From assembly GCF_023347295.1 (NCBI RefSeq), contig NZ_CP094469.1, positions 310,001-374,000 of the forward strand: a stretch of 64,000 nucleotides of DNA, written 5' to 3'. The stretch is from Faecalibacterium sp. I3-3-33. GTDB taxonomy: Bacteria > Bacillota > Clostridia > Oscillospirales > Ruminococcaceae. Below, one piece after another: positions 57,528 through 64,000 of this stretch (positions are counted from its first letter, which is position 1; the number at the start of each line of letters is the position of its first letter). The notes beneath the pieces were generated by a model. The model saw only the letters and a list, made by a program, of their open reading frames with translations, was not told the DNA's origin and ran no database searches. A program made the position numbers and the translations under genes.

Positions 57528-58841
57528 ATGCGAATCGGACTGATCGAATTTTTGCTCATACTGGCCATTGCGTCCCTCACGGTGGGGCCGCGGGTGGCTT
57601 TGTTCGTGGACCGGTGGATGCGCCGCGCCAACCGCGCCAATGCCATGGCGGCGCGCCGCCGGGCAGAGTATGCCGCCCAGATGGCCATCGAGCGGGACGC
57701 CATGCTCAAGCGGTTCCGCACCGCCAGCACGGTGTTCGGGGTGGGCATTCTGCTGGTGCTGGTGTATGCGCTGGGCTTCCGTCCCATCGACACCCCGCCG
57801 CAGACCTATAAAGCCCCCGACCTCCGGCAGGAGACGGGCACAATGCAGACAGCAGTCTCCACCGACCGCAAGACCCGGCTGGAGCTGGGGGAGTATCAGG
57901 GCGTGGACTGCATCCGCGCAAAGGACGGTCTGTTGTATGCCGCTGCGTGGAACGGTGCCGCCCTGAAAAAGCGCACCACCGACCTTGTGCGCACCGATGG
58001 CGGGCACGCTGCCGCCATCCTGAGCGTGGAGGGGGAACTGACCGGCTTTGCCTTTGACGCCGCCGGGGATGTGTGGCTGACCCAGCTGACCACCGCCGGG
58101 GGAACTTTGTGCCGCGCCAAGCACGACAGCTGGGGCGCAGCGGTGGAGCAGGTGGTCACCCAGCTGGACGGTGCGCCGCTGGGGGCAGTATCTGCCGTGG
58201 AGGTAAGCCCGGCGGGCAAGGTGTACTTTGCAGTGGCTGCGGCGGCAGGCGCGGAGAACGGGCTGGAAAGCGCCCTGCGCACTGAGCTGCTGGCGCACAC
58301 CGCCACCGGCTGCGTGTATGTGTACGACCCCGCCGCCCGCACGGTGGAAAAGGTGCTGGGCGGGGTGGCAGGCGCTGCCGGTCTGGCGCTCAGCCCGGAC
58401 GGCAGCACCCTGTATGTCTCCGACCTTGGCAGCCGCTGCATCTGGGCGGTGGATGCCGCTGCCCGGGAGCTGACCGCCGGGGGACGGGGCTGCACCGCCG
58501 CCTTTGCCGGTCTGCCGGGCTACCCGGGTGCATTGGCTGCGGACACGGACGGCACGCTGTACATCAGCTACCGCTGGGCGCACAGCGGCTGGCTGGAAAA
58601 GAACGCGGACAGCACCCTGCTGCGGGGCATCGCCCTGCGGGCGGGGCAGAATACGCAGGAGCGGCTGTTCCGGCGCACGGCAGACGCTCCTTGCGCCGAA
58701 GCGGTAAACCTTGCCACCGGGGCTTGGGAGCAGACCTTTACCGGCCTTGCACAGGACAGCTGCGCGGCGGTGTGTCCGGTGGAAAGTAAAGTATATTTCG
58801 GTGCGGCAGGGGCAAACAGCCTGCTGGCTGCAAACCGATAA
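57528..58841 (+). CDS. Membrane-anchored beta-propeller protein with TatA-like N-terminus
   Basis: A 437-residue protein, ATG at 57528 after AAGGATAAGCGCTT. The start MRIGLIEFLLILAIASLTVG, then P, follows the TatA/TatB pattern (IG-x-x-E-hydrophobic-GP) and is followed by a basic amphipathic stretch (about 23-62). A second segment (about 66-84, TVFGVGILLVLVYALGF) leads to an extracytoplasmic propeller (about 110-437) with SMP-30/NHL-like blades (AAGLALSPDGSTLYVSDLGS, RCIWAVDAAARELTAGGRG). No family name fits the whole. The first gene of a four-gene run. Confidence 0.65.
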   Translation: MRIGLIEFLLILAIASLTVGPRVALFVDRWMRRANRANAMAARRRAEYAAQMAIERDAMLKRFRTASTVFGVGILLVLVYALGFRPIDTPPQTYKAPDLRQETGTMQTAVSTDRKTRLELGEYQGVDCIRAKDGLLYAAAWNGAALKKRTTDLVRTDGGHAAAILSVEGELTGFAFDAAGDVWLTQLTTAGGTLCRAKHDSWGAAVEQVVTQLDGAPLGAVSAVEVSPAGKVYFAVAAAAGAENGLESALRTELLAHTATGCVYVYDPAARTVEKVLGGVAGAAGLALSPDGSTLYVSDLGSRCIWAVDAAARELTAGGRGCTAAFAGLPGYPGALAADTDGTLYISYRWAHSGWLEKNADSTLLRGIALRAGQNTQERLFRRTADAPCAEAVNLATGAWEQTFTGLAQDSCAAVCPVESKVYFGAAGANSLLAANR

Positions 58842-58856
58842 GCGAGGTGTTTTTGT

Positions 58857-59417
58857 ATGACCGAAGCATTTGCAAAACAGATCGAGACCGAAGCGCGGCA
58901 GGCAATGACCGAGCTGGTGGCTGCGGCAAAGCTGAAAAAGGGAGATGTGCTCGTGGTGGGCTGCTCTTCCAGTGAGATGGTGGGCGGTCACATCGGCAAG
59001 GATTCCAGCTTGGAAGCCGCCCGGGCGCTGTACGCGGGCGCTGCGCCGGTGCTGGAAGAAAAAGGCATCTGGCTGGCAGCGCAGTGCTGTGAGCACCTGA
59101 ACCGCGCCCTTATCCTTGAGCGGGAAGCCGCAGAAAAATACGGCTGGGAGGAAGTGTGCGTTGTGCCCCGTCCCCATGCGGGCGGCAGCTGGGCCACTAC
59201 CTGCTGGAAAAACTTCAAAGACCCGGTGGCGGTGGAGGAGATCCGCGCCAACGCGGGCATGGATATCGGCGGCACCCTGATCGGGATGCATCTGAAGCGG
59301 GTGGCAGTGCCGGTGCGGCTGAGCCTTAATAAAATTGGCGAAGCAAACATTCTGTGCGCCTACACCCGCCCGAAGCTGATCGGCGGCGAGCGCGCCCGCT
59401 ATACCGAGGAGGATTGA
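58857..59417 (+). CDS. UPF0340/TIGR01440 family protein (YwlG-like)
   Basis: A 186-residue protein, ATG at 58857 after GCGAGGTGTTTTTGT. Conserved blocks: DVLVVGCSSSEMVGGHIGKD, LAAQCCEHLNRALILEREAA, VVPRPHAGGSWATTCWKNFK, and NAGMDIGGTLIGMHLKRVAV. These define the YwlG/UPF0340 family of Firmicutes, whose biochemical role is not settled. Followed by yggS five bases later. Confidence 0.92.
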   Translation: MTEAFAKQIETEARQAMTELVAAAKLKKGDVLVVGCSSSEMVGGHIGKDSSLEAARALYAGAAPVLEEKGIWLAAQCCEHLNRALILEREAAEKYGWEEVCVVPRPHAGGSWATTCWKNFKDPVAVEEIRANAGMDIGGTLIGMHLKRVAVPVRLSLNKIGEANILCAYTRPKLIGGERARYTEED

Positions 59418-59422
59418 GCGAG

Positions 59423-60148
59423 ATGGCAGAAAAAACATTGGAAGAGATGCGGCAGGCCGTTGCCGAGATCCGGGAAAAGATGGCAGCCGCCGCCCGGGAA
59501 GCCGGGCGCGACCCGGCAGCGGTGCAGCTGTGCGCCGCCTGCAAGACCCGCACGGCGCAGACCATTGCAGCCAGTGCCGCCCTGCCCATTGATGTGTTCG
59601 GCGAGAACCATGTACAGGAGCTGTGCGCAAACTACGATGCCGGTGCCTACTGCGGCAAGCCCAGCCATTTTATCGGCCACTTGCAGACCAACAAGATCAA
59701 AAAGGTGCTGGGGCGGGCAAGCCTGATCCAGAGCGTGGATAGCGAGCATCTGCTGCTGGCCATCGAGAAGGAAGCCGCCAAGGCCGGTATCGTGCAGGAT
59801 ATCCTGCTGGAGGTGAACATCGGCGGGGAGGAGAGCAAGACCGGTGCCGCGCCGGAGCTGCTCTGGCCGCTGCTGGACACCGCCGCCGCACAGGAGCATA
59901 TCCGGGTGAAAGGTCTGATGGCGATCCCGCCCGTAAACGATGACGATGCCCAGAACCGCCGGTATCTGGCGCAGGTGTATCAGCTGTTCGTCCGGGCAGG
60001 GGAGCGGGGCTACCGCAATGTGGAGATGCAGACCCTTTCCATGGGCATGAGCGGTGATTTTGAAAACGCCATCCGGGAGGGCGCTACCCTTGTGCGCATC
60101 GGTACCGCCATCTACGGTGAGCGGGATTACAGTAAAAAGCAACGATAA
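59423..60148 (+). CDS. YggS-family PLP homeostasis protein
   Basis: A 241-residue PLP-binding protein, ATG at 59423. Lys41 in QLCAACKTR holds PLP (family knowledge). Further marks are FGENHVQELCANYDAG, HFIGHLQTNKIKKVL, IQSVDSEHLLLAIEK, and the C-terminal LSMGMSGDFENAIREGATLV, RIGTAIYGER. It keeps free PLP in balance. Starts five bases after the ywlG-like stop and is followed 13 bases later by the ABC exporter. Confidence 0.94.
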   Translation: MAEKTLEEMRQAVAEIREKMAAAAREAGRDPAAVQLCAACKTRTAQTIAASAALPIDVFGENHVQELCANYDAGAYCGKPSHFIGHLQTNKIKKVLGRASLIQSVDSEHLLLAIEKEAAKAGIVQDILLEVNIGGEESKTGAAPELLWPLLDTAAAQEHIRVKGLMAIPPVNDDDAQNRRYLAQVYQLFVRAGERGYRNVEMQTLSMGMSGDFENAIREGATLVRIGTAIYGERDYSKKQR

Positions 60149-60161
60149 AAACGGAGGAATC

Positions 60162-61952
60162 ATGCCGAAAACCAAAACCAACGACCCCGGGGCGCATCAC
60201 GCAAGCAGCGGTGCGCTGATCCGGCGTTTTCTGCCGTATCTGGCAAACTATAAGATGGTGCTGTGCCTTGACCTGTTCTGCGCAGCACTGACCACCCTGT
60301 GCGATATCGTGCTGCCCAAGATCATGAGCATCATCACCAACTCTGCCATGGGGGTGGGCATCACCCTGACGGCGGGCATCGTGCTGAAGCTGGCGGCGCT
60401 CTACTTTGTGCTGCGCATCATCGACGGCGCGGCCAGCTACTATATGTCCAGCATCGGCCACATCATGGGCGTGCATATCGAAACGGATATGCGCCGGGAT
60501 GCCTTTGACCATCTTTTGCAGCTGGATCACACCTACTACAACAACACCAAGGTGGGCACCATCATGGGGCGCATCACCAACGACCTGTTCGATGTGACCG
60601 AGTTCGCCCACCACTGCCCGGAGGAGTTTTTCATCGCGGGCATCAAGATCGTGGCGTCCTTTGTCATTTTGTGCCGCGCAAGCATCCCGCTGACCTTGGC
60701 AGTGTTTGCCTGTGTGCCGCTGATGGGCGTGGTGTCGGTGTACCTGAACGGACGTCTGCGGGCACGCTTCCGCCAGCAGCGCGTCCAGATCGGCGAGTTG
60801 AACTCCACCATCGAGGACAGTCTGCTGGGACAGGGCGTGGTCAAGGCCTTTGCCGCCGAGGACGAGGAGCGGGAAAAGTTTGCCAAGGGCAACCGCGCCT
60901 TTGAACAGATCAAGACCCTTGGCTACTACGCCATGGGCGCCTTCAACACCTCCACCCGCCTGTTTGACGGGTTGATGTATCTGGTGGTCATTCTGGCGGG
61001 CGGCCTGTCGCTGGTGTACGGTAAAATTACTGCCGGTGATCTGGTGGCCTATATGCTCTACGTCACCACCCTTATCGCCACCATCCGGCGCATCGTGGAG
61101 TTTGCCGAGCAGTTCCAGCGCGGCATGACAGGCATCGAGCGCTTTGCCGAGATCATGGACACCCCGGTTGCCATCAAGGACGCCCCAGACGCAGTGCCAT
61201 TGCAGCCCGGCCCCGGCGAGATCCGGTTCGAGAAGGTGTGCTTTGAGTACCCGGACGACCACAACAAGGTGCTGCACGACGTCAGTCTGGACATCCGCGC
61301 GGGGGAGCGTCTGGCGCTGGTGGGTGCCTCCGGCGGCGGCAAAACTACCCTGTGCAACCTGATCCCCCGCTTTTATGAGGTGACCAGCGGCCGCATCCTC
61401 ATTGACGGGCAGGACATCCGCCGCGTTACCCTGAAGAGCCTGCGGCAGGATATCGGCATCGTGCAGCAGGACGTGTATCTGTTCAGCGGCACGGTGGCGC
61501 AGAACATCGCCTATGGCAAGCCCGGCGCCACCCGGCAGGAGATCGAAGCCGCCGCCCGTCTGGCGGGCGCGGAAAAGTTCATCCTTGCGCTGAAGGACGG
61601 CTACGACACCTATGTGGGCGAGCGCGGCGTCAAGCTGTCCGGCGGACAGAAGCAGCGCATCGCCATTGCCCGGGTATTCCTGAAGAACCCGCCCATCCTG
61701 ATTTTGGACGAAGCCACCAGCGCACTGGACAACGAGAGCGAGATCCTTGTGGGACAGAGCCTTGAAAAGCTGGCTCATGGCCGCACCACCCTGACCATCG
61801 CCCACCGCCTGACCACCATCAAGGACTATGACCGCATCCTTGTGCTGGGCGAGGAGGGCATCGTGGAAGAGGGGACCCACGCCCAGCTGCTGGAAAAGCA
61901 GGGCATCTACTACCGCCTGTGGAACCAGCTGCCCGCAGAGGATGGGGAATAA
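60162..61952 (+). CDS. ABC exporter, fused membrane and ATPase domains (MsbA/MDR type)
   Basis: A 596-residue half-transporter, ATG at 60162 behind ACGGAGGAATC. Six membrane segments (about 20-325) with the family's intracellular loop DHLLQLDHTYYNNTKVGTIM. ATPase domain: Walker A GASGGGKTT, Q-loop IGIVQQDVYLFSGTV, signature LSGGQKQRIAIARVF, Walker B ILILDEATSALDNES, switch His IAHRL. It works as a homodimer, or with an unlinked partner since none is adjacent. Substrate unknown. Confidence 0.94.
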   Translation: MPKTKTNDPGAHHASSGALIRRFLPYLANYKMVLCLDLFCAALTTLCDIVLPKIMSIITNSAMGVGITLTAGIVLKLAALYFVLRIIDGAASYYMSSIGHIMGVHIETDMRRDAFDHLLQLDHTYYNNTKVGTIMGRITNDLFDVTEFAHHCPEEFFIAGIKIVASFVILCRASIPLTLAVFACVPLMGVVSVYLNGRLRARFRQQRVQIGELNSTIEDSLLGQGVVKAFAAEDEEREKFAKGNRAFEQIKTLGYYAMGAFNTSTRLFDGLMYLVVILAGGLSLVYGKITAGDLVAYMLYVTTLIATIRRIVEFAEQFQRGMTGIERFAEIMDTPVAIKDAPDAVPLQPGPGEIRFEKVCFEYPDDHNKVLHDVSLDIRAGERLALVGASGGGKTTLCNLIPRFYEVTSGRILIDGQDIRRVTLKSLRQDIGIVQQDVYLFSGTVAQNIAYGKPGATRQEIEAAARLAGAEKFILALKDGYDTYVGERGVKLSGGQKQRIAIARVFLKNPPILILDEATSALDNESEILVGQSLEKLAHGRTTLTIAHRLTTIKDYDRILVLGEEGIVEEGTHAQLLEKQGIYYRLWNQLPAEDGE

Positions 61953-61967
61953 AGAAGCCTGAAATAC

Positions 61968-61997
61968 AAAAAAGACACCCGAAAGGGTGTCTTTTTT
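61968..61997 (+). terminator. Terminator after the ABC exporter
   Basis: AAAAAAGACACCC, GAAA loop, GGGTGTCTTTTTT. Being symmetric it can also end the tRNA transcript from the other strand. Confidence 0.92.
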
Positions 61998-62002
61998 CTG
62001 TA

Positions 62003-62076
62003 TGGGCCAGGCAGGACTTGAACCCGCGACCAAGCGGTTATGAGCCGCCAGCTCTGACCAGCTGAGCTACTGGCCC
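62003..62076 (-). tRNA. tRNA with CAU anticodon (Met or Ile2)
   Basis: Minus strand GGGCCAGTAGCTCAGCTGGT onward; acceptor GGGCCAG/CTGGCCC, anticodon loop CTCATAA (CAU), T-loop GTTCAAGT. The CCA end is not encoded, unlike the other three tRNAs here. CGGCTCATAACCGCTTGGTC resembles tRNA-Ile2 as well as elongator Met; the tilS-dependent identity cannot be settled by eye. Confidence 0.9.
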
Positions 62077-62153
62077 GTATGTGGTGCTGCATTGCTGCAA
62101 CACGCACTAGTATAACAAAAACCGCGCAAAAAGGAAAGCATTTTCCGCAAAAA

Positions 62154-62573
62154 TCATTTGGTGCGGTGGGCATCCAGCTTTTGCAGCATAAATTCGTCCA
62201 GCATGGCGGGCGGGAACAGCGGCTCCTTGTAGCCAAAGGCCTCCCGGATAAAGATCAAAGTCACCACGGTCTGGCGGCCGGGGTCCAGCCGCAGGGTGTA
62301 CAAGGTGTCCAGCGGCTGCTGGCTGGGCTGGTGCAGCGTCAGGTGCAGCATGAAGCTGCCGTCATTCTCCCGGCGGCACTCGTAGGCAAAGAGGTCTGAG
62401 TCGCTGCGGGTGTCCAGACGGTCAAAGCACTCGTCCAGTGCAAGGCCGGTGCGGAACTCGGACAGGCCGGCGGGGCCGTACTGGCTGCGGCGGTTTGTCT
62501 CCCGCCGGGAGAGCAGGTACACGATGATGCCCAGCGCACAGGCTAAAAGACAGACGGAAACGACAGCGTTCAT
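62154..62573 (-). CDS. Hypothetical membrane-anchored protein
   Basis: A 139-residue protein, ATG at 62571-62573 with GGGAGGGTCTTTC in front. One N-terminal membrane segment (about 3-21, AVVSVCLLACALGIIVYLL) followed by a soluble domain: CFDRLDTRSDSDLFAYECRR, SFMLHLTLHQPSQQPLDTLY, TLRLDPGRQTVVTLIFIREA. No family recognised. Divergent from the gene at 62700. Confidence 0.65.
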   Translation of the reverse strand: MNAVVSVCLLACALGIIVYLLSRRETNRRSQYGPAGLSEFRTGLALDECFDRLDTRSDSDLFAYECRRENDGSFMLHLTLHQPSQQPLDTLYTLRLDPGRQTVVTLIFIREAFGYKEPLFPPAMLDEFMLQKLDAHRTK

Positions 62574-62625
62574 GGAAAGACCCTCCCCAAAAGAGTTTTC
62601 CTTATTGTAACACAACCTGCAGGGG

Positions 62626-62638
62626 TTTGTGCTATAAT
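62626..62638 (+). promoter_or_regulatory. Extended -10 promoter before the membrane protein gene
   Basis: TTTGTGC-TATAAT; TATAAT at 62633-62638 with an upstream TG. No good -35 at 17 bases. Confidence 0.5.
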
Positions 62639-62699
62639 ATTTACAATTCTTTTTAAATTTTTCTGCAAGCCGGGCGCAAACGCCCGGGGGAGGGGCTTC

Positions 62700-63200
62700 A
62701 TGAAGCTTAAATTTACACGAAAGACATGGTATTTCTTTTTGCTGGCGGCAGCGGCGGTGTCCATGCTGGGCGGCTTTGCCATGCTGGGCGGGATGGATTT
62801 TTCCGGGCTGGAAATGATCGTATTCTGCCTTACCGGCATCGCGGTGCTGTTTCTGGCGGCGCAAAAGGGCGCACCGGCCAAGGAAAAGCGCAACTACACC
62901 GGCGTGTTCGTGGTGCTGATGCTCAGCAAGCTGGGTGCCAGCGGCTGGGCGGGGGATATCTGCTCGGCGCTGGTGTGGCCTGCTTTGCTGGCAACGGAGT
63001 ATGAGCGCGGCAGACCCATCCAGCGGCAGCTGCAGCTGGTGAGCGCCGCCGAGGTGCTGCGGCTGGTGTTCTGGATGCTGACCAAGTACGCGGGCATGAG
63101 CGGCCTTGCCTTCTGGACGAATATCATGTTCGTGCTGCTGACCTGCGCCCGGGGCTGGGCGGGGCTTACCCTCTATAAAACGCAGGAGGAGACCCTGTGA
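62700..63200 (+). CDS. Hypothetical integral membrane protein
   Basis: A 166-residue protein, ATG at 62700 behind GGGGGAGGGGCTTC. About four membrane segments: WYFFLLAAAAVSMLGGFAML, MIVFCLTGIAVLFLAA, IC-SALVWPALLATEY region, and FWTNIMFVLLTCARGWAGL. Not recognised. Its stop overlaps the GTG of the next gene, so they are translated together. Confidence 0.65.
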   Translation: MKLKFTRKTWYFFLLAAAAVSMLGGFAMLGGMDFSGLEMIVFCLTGIAVLFLAAQKGAPAKEKRNYTGVFVVLMLSKLGASGWAGDICSALVWPALLATEYERGRPIQRQLQLVSAAEVLRLVFWMLTKYAGMSGLAFWTNIMFVLLTCARGWAGLTLYKTQEETL

Positions 63201-64000
63201 CCCAGCGCCGCAGGACGTCTAAAGCCAAGGCAAAACGCCGTTTTGGCCGCAGAGCCTTTCTGGCCGGGGCGGGCGCAGCAGCCTGTGCTGTGGCGGGGTG
63301 GTATCTGCGGCAGAAAAGCGATGCAGACCACACCGCTGCCTCCGGGCAGGATACGCCCCCGGCACCCAACCCCGCCCTGCCCGCCGGGGAGTGGCGGGCG
63401 GTGTGGGTGAGCTATCTGGACTGGGCGCTGCTGGATTTTTCCACCGAGGACACCTTCCGCGCCGGAGCGGCGCAGCTGCTGGACAATTGCGCCGGGCTGG
63501 GACTGAACACCGTGCTGGCGCAGGTGCGTCCCTTTGGGGATGCGCTGTACCGCAGCAGTTTGTTCCCGTGGAGCCATCTGTGCACCGGGGTGCAGGGCAA
63601 AGACCCCGGCTTTGACCCGCTGGATGTCTTTCTGACCGAGGCGCACCGCCGGGGCATCGGGGTGGAAGCGTGGGTCAACCCCTACCGCCTGCGCTCCTCG
63701 GCGGCGATGCCGCCGAATCTGGCAGAGAATAATCTGGCAAATACCCACCCGGACTGGCTGTGCACCGCCGGGGAGGGGCTGTACCTGAACCCCGCCGTGC
63801 CCGCCGCCGCAGACTATGTGGTGCAGGGGGTGGCAGAGCTTTTGCAGAACTACCCGGTGGACGGCATCCACTTCGACGATTACTTTTACCCCACCACCGA
63901 TGCCGCTGTGGACGCGGTGCAGTTTGCGGCAAGCGGCGCAGCCGACCTTGCCGCGTGGCGGCGGCAGAACGTTACCGCGCTGGTGGCACAAGTGTACCGC
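63197..64000 (+). CDS. GHL10/DUF187-type family 10 glycosyl hydrolase-like protein, N-terminal part
   Basis: GTG start at 63197 behind CAGGAGGAGACC, overlapping the previous stop; 268 codons are in the window and the gene continues. The N-terminus is basic, then FGRRAFLAGAGAAACAVAGW, a Tat-like signal or anchor. The domain starts GEWRAVWVSYLDWALLDF, then LGLNTVLAQVRPFGDALYRS, GIGVEAWVNPYRLRSS and DGIHFDDYFYPT, the pattern of YngK/DUF187 hydrolases with catalytic acid residues at FDDYF. These act on cell-wall or other glycans outside the cell. Substrate unproven. Confidence 0.9.
   Translation, partial: MTQRRRTSKAKAKRRFGRRAFLAGAGAAACAVAGWYLRQKSDADHTAASGQDTPPAPNPALPAGEWRAVWVSYLDWALLDFSTEDTFRAGAAQLLDNCAGLGLNTVLAQVRPFGDALYRSSLFPWSHLCTGVQGKDPGFDPLDVFLTEAHRRGIGVEAWVNPYRLRSSAAMPPNLAENNLANTHPDWLCTAGEGLYLNPAVPAAADYVVQGVAELLQNYPVDGIHFDDYFYPTTDAAVDAVQFAASGAADLAAWRRQNVTALVAQVYR

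Noticed and set aside
60084..62033. A 649-codon open frame on the minus strand
   Set aside because: Antisense to the ABC exporter, which has all ATPase motifs; the antisense product (rich in His, Gln, Asp) shows no domain.

Overview
The window looks like chromosome from a GC-rich gut Firmicute of the Oscillospiraceae (Ruminococcaceae), most like Faecalibacterium or a close relative. This is an inference from several things: strong AGGAGG-type ribosome binding sites, ECF vitamin-transporter genes beside truA, a SpoIIE phosphatase, a pectinesterase, GC-rich third codon positions, and a MOBQ mobilizable element typical of gut Firmicutes. No rRNA gene is present to fix the taxonomy.

Layout. 1-134 is the start of a cyclophilin gene. 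About 760-17161 is an integrated mobilizable element (about 16.4 kb) that splits an XRE-type regulator gene; its 5' part is at 402-763 and its 3' part at 17162-17279. From left to right the element carries a two-component system, a two-permease ABC transporter with a repeated operator in front of each transcription unit, a zinc-finger protein, an excisionase-like HTH protein, an IncQ-like oriT, a DUF3847 protein, a MobA/MobL relaxase whose expected start codon reads ATA, a CHC2 zinc-finger primase overlapping a VapE-type helicase, an array of eight GGTTGAC iterons, TnpW, and a TnpX/TndX-type large serine recombinase.

17280-21505 holds a DNA-repair radical-SAM pair (TIGR03915/TIGR03916 type), with an inserted membrane protein gene and a duplicated gene fragment, followed by an S24 repressor. 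Two tRNA-Ser genes follow. 22000-25290 has two composite repeat regions around a TraX-like gene and a LysR regulator, then a lipase-like protein. 27342-30513 is an AT-richer island of small genes (DUF1919, ParE/Phd toxin-antitoxin, decayed paralogues) ending at tRNA-Val. 30753-45010 is mostly housekeeping: ruvC-ruvA-ruvB, an rRNA-type methyltransferase, ecfA1-ecfA2-ecfT, truA, a DUF5711-like protein, CvpA, a ClpE-like unfoldase, an XRE regulator pair, gltX and a DUF4160 pair. 45193-57171 holds SpoIIE, pectinesterase, a convergent two-component system, a glycosyltransferase, an LRR lipoprotein and a 1252-residue secreted M23/Ig-like/LRR protein. 57528-64000 holds a membrane beta-propeller protein with a TatA-like N-terminus, YwlG, YggS, an ABC exporter, a CAU tRNA, two membrane proteins and a GHL10 glycosidase cut by the window end.

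The most interesting signals are these: the mobile element with its exact insertion site, oriT, iterons and shared operator; a dispersed repeat (22.6, 25.1 and 36.9 kb) whose 16-bp hairpin changes sequence but keeps pairing and is followed by a covarying H-type pseudoknot; tRNA/tmRNA-3'-end-like repeats flanking a toxin-antitoxin pair; and Tat-like signals together with a TatA-like N-terminal segment on a propeller protein.
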